Part shown: one piece after another, positions 39,401 through 40,548 of the stretch
Position numbering within the stretch: position 1 is the stretch's first letter
Layout of the letters: each line of letters opens with the position of its first letter
NCBI GenBank assembly: GCA_900468065.1
Contig: UBTA01000097.1
Coordinates: 5,288-45,835 of the forward strand
Length of the DNA: 40,548 bases
Direction of reading: 5' to 3'
Source: Hyphomicrobiales bacterium
Lineage (GTDB): Bacteria > Pseudomonadota > Alphaproteobacteria > Rhizobiales > Rhizobiaceae
Notes under the pieces: generated by a model
The model's input: the letters and a program-made list of their open reading frames with translations, nothing else
Told to the model about the DNA's origin: nothing
Databases searched by the model: none
Made by a program: the position numbers and the translations under genes

Positions 39401-40498
39401 CTCAAGCACGGTCGGCTTACGGTCGGCGCCGGGTGCGGAGACCGCAAACCCGGTCGCATTCATCACCACCGTCGGCGGCACCTCGCCGAAGATCGCCTGC
39501 AGCGTGCCGATCGACACGGCATCCTTGAGGCTGGACACGAACACCGGCAGCACCGTCAACCCTTCGGCACTGAGCGCTTCGATCAGGGCTTCGACAGGTT
39601 TGGTTTCGCCGCTTTGAACAAGGGCACGGTAGAAGCAGAGCGCGACGGCCGGGGGGGCGAGACCTTCTCCCGCGACCAAGTTCGAACGGAAGGGGACGCT
39701 CTCGTTTCGGGGAGGCATACCCCCCTCTGCCCTGTCGGGCATCTCCCCCTCAAGGGGGGAGATCGCTGGAGCACGCTCCCGCCTTCCCAAATCGGGTTCA
39801 GCAATCTCAAATTCCGCTTGGGATTGAGGTGTATGCCGCGTGTTGATCTCCCCCCTTGAGGGGGAGAAGTCAGCAAAGCTGACAGAGGGGGGTACCTTAC
39901 CGAAAGCACCATACCCAACCGCCTTCTTCCAAGCCTCAACCCCGATCACACCCTGCCCCGGCCACCAGATCCCCGCCTTCATCAGCGGTGCGGCCGATTC
40001 CGGCTTTTCCGACCCATCGATCAGAGCCTCGGCATAACGCAGCAGCCGCGCCATATTATCGGCGCCGCCCTCGGTGAAATAGGCCCACATCCGGTTGCGG
40101 TCCTCGGCGCTGACAGTCGAGAATGGCTCGAGCCCGGGATCGGGCTTGTCGCAGCCGGGCAGCACGGCAATCTGGAACCTATGGGTGACGGCCGCCGCAT
40201 GCAGCGCCTCCAGCACATAGTGAAAATAGCTGGCGCCGCCGAGCGGCCGCACGATGATCAGTTTTGCGTGGCGGGCCGTGCGCTCGACATAGGTATCCAC
40301 CGACATCGGGTGCTTGAGCGTCAAGAGGCTCGCCACCCGCAGGCTCGGCTTGGCTACGCGCGTACGGTGTGCCGCGGCGATCGATGACAGTTCGGTATCG
40401 GCAGCCGAAAGGAACAGGATATCGGCCGGCGACTGGCCGAGATCGATCGCCTCCTCGCCGTCGGTGATTGTACCCTTCTGGGCTAGGAGGAGATGCAT
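36464..40498 (-). CDS. cobN: Cobaltochelatase large subunit CobN, with in-frame palindrome insertions
   Basis: A 1344-residue subunit of the CobNST chelatase that inserts Co2+ into hydrogenobyrinic acid a,c-diamide (ATP-dependent; CobS/CobT are outside the window). Recognisable blocks: [68 protein letters not shown] (about 620-645), [21 protein letters not shown], and [28 protein letters not shown] near the C-terminus. Usual length is about 1250-1280. The excess is explained by residues about 201-262, which are translated palindromic repeats D and C, and about 824-833, repeat E. The frame is uninterrupted, so the protein is probably functional, with these as surface loops. The upstream neighbour lies beyond the window. 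Confidence 0.93.
   Translation of the reverse strand: [1344 protein letters not shown]
38003..38027 (-). repeat. GC-rich palindromic repeat, partial copy E inside cobN
   Basis: GATCTCCCCCC-TTGC-GGGGGAGATC, only the second hairpin of the repeat unit. Read in the cobN frame it gives ISPARGEIN, nearly identical to SPSRGEIN from copy D, so both sit in the same orientation and frame. Neighbouring residues (KLGLSTS before, PERPFDPLD after) look like a loop. Confidence 0.85.
39721..39764 (+). repeat. GC-rich palindromic repeat, copy C inside cobN
   Basis: CCCCCTCTGCCC-TGTC-GGGCA followed by ATCTCCCCCTC-AAGGGGGGAGATC. Oriented like copy A. Read on the cobN strand it encodes [15 protein letters not shown] without a stop. 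It forms an inverted pair with copy D 80 bp away. Confidence 0.88.
39845..39894 (-). repeat. GC-rich palindromic repeat, copy D inside cobN
   Basis: Inverted relative to copy C: GATCTCCCCCC-TTGA-GGGGGAGA, then AGTCAGC-AAA-GCTGACA and AGAGGGGGG. Read in the cobN frame it encodes [18 protein letters not shown]. Variation between copies keeps the stem pairing (TGTCAC/GTGACA in A, TGCCC/GGGCA in C, GTCAGC/GCTGAC in D), which points to selection on the RNA or DNA hairpin. Confidence 0.88.
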
Positions 40499-40521
40499 GG
40501 TGTTCCCCGAAGGCCGCGATA

Positions 40522-40548
40522 CCCCCCTCTGTCACTGCGTGACATCTC
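40522..40548 (+). repeat. GC-rich palindromic repeat, copy F cut by the window edge
   Basis: CCCCCCTCTGTCAC-TGC-GTGACATCTC is the first hairpin plus the start of the second, in the orientation of copy A. It lies 24 bp upstream of the cobN start codon, between cobN and whatever precedes it. Confidence 0.85.

Noticed and set aside
38003-39894. Repeats in cobN as evidence of a broken gene or CRISPR-like array
   Set aside because: The frame is continuous for 1344 codons, and the copies are unequal, inverted and irregularly spaced, so it is neither a pseudogene nor a CRISPR array.

Overview
The window is chromosomal DNA from a member of the Rhizobiaceae (Rhizobium/Agrobacterium/Sinorhizobium group). 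The evidence is the complete acpXL-fabZXL-fabF2XL-fabF1XL-MDR-lpxXL block for the very-long-chain acyl group of rhizobial lipid A, aerobic-type cobalamin genes (cobE, cobN, cobO), high GC with strong third-position bias (which produces long antisense shadow frames), and dispersed rhizobial intergenic palindromes. I see no tRNA, rRNA, CRISPR array, transposase or phage gene.

Layout. 1-70: 5' end of a leftward Tat-exported protein gene, probably a TRAP-type binding protein. 581-4389: rightward sulfate/thiosulfate ABC importer (binding protein, CysT, CysW, CysA) with a terminator-like hairpin after the binding-protein gene. 4702-15513: leftward sugar locus. In transcription order it has an ABC sugar importer (binding protein, two permeases, ATPase), a GH2 beta-mannosidase, a D-lyxose/D-mannose-isomerase-like cupin, a TIM-barrel isomerase/epimerase, a Gfo/Idh/MocA oxidoreductase and an aldo/keto reductase. 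A divergent LacI-family gene (16006-17034) controls it by inference, through two related palindromes in the divergent intergenic region. The likely job is uptake and breakdown of beta-mannosides. 17111-18541: gnd. 18916-19676: a small SRPBCC/VOC pair. 19723-20436: a PAS-domain protein.

20840-26360: leftward VLCFA-lipid A genes. AcpXL carries the growing C26-C28 hydroxy-acyl chain, FabF1XL/FabF2XL elongate it, FabZXL dehydrates, an MDR protein probably reduces the enoyl group, and LpxXL transfers the finished chain to lipid A. FabF2XL lacks the catalytic Cys and one of the two His, so it looks like a chain-length-factor partner of FabF1XL. A strong terminator follows acpXL, and a promoter-like sequence precedes fabZXL. 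26498-28545: a LysR regulator divergent from an MDR oxidoreductase. 28605-29033: a periplasmic L,D-transpeptidase.

29182-33840: leftward cobE-cobA-cobB-cobC-cobD with 4-bp overlaps between the first four genes, preceded by a sequence resembling a diverged cobalamin riboswitch. 34375-35758: a 55-residue small protein, a DUF1488 protein and a TSUP permease. 35771-40498: cobN-cobO. The cobN reading frame carries three copies or part-copies of a GC-rich palindromic repeat that also occurs between genes of the sugar locus and again at the right edge; these add about 70 residues in frame.

The most interesting items are the in-frame palindromes in cobN, the active-site-less ketosynthase FabF2XL, the diverged riboswitch before cobE, and the mixed hydrolytic/redox beta-mannoside locus. 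All functional assignments come from reading the sequence; no database search was run.
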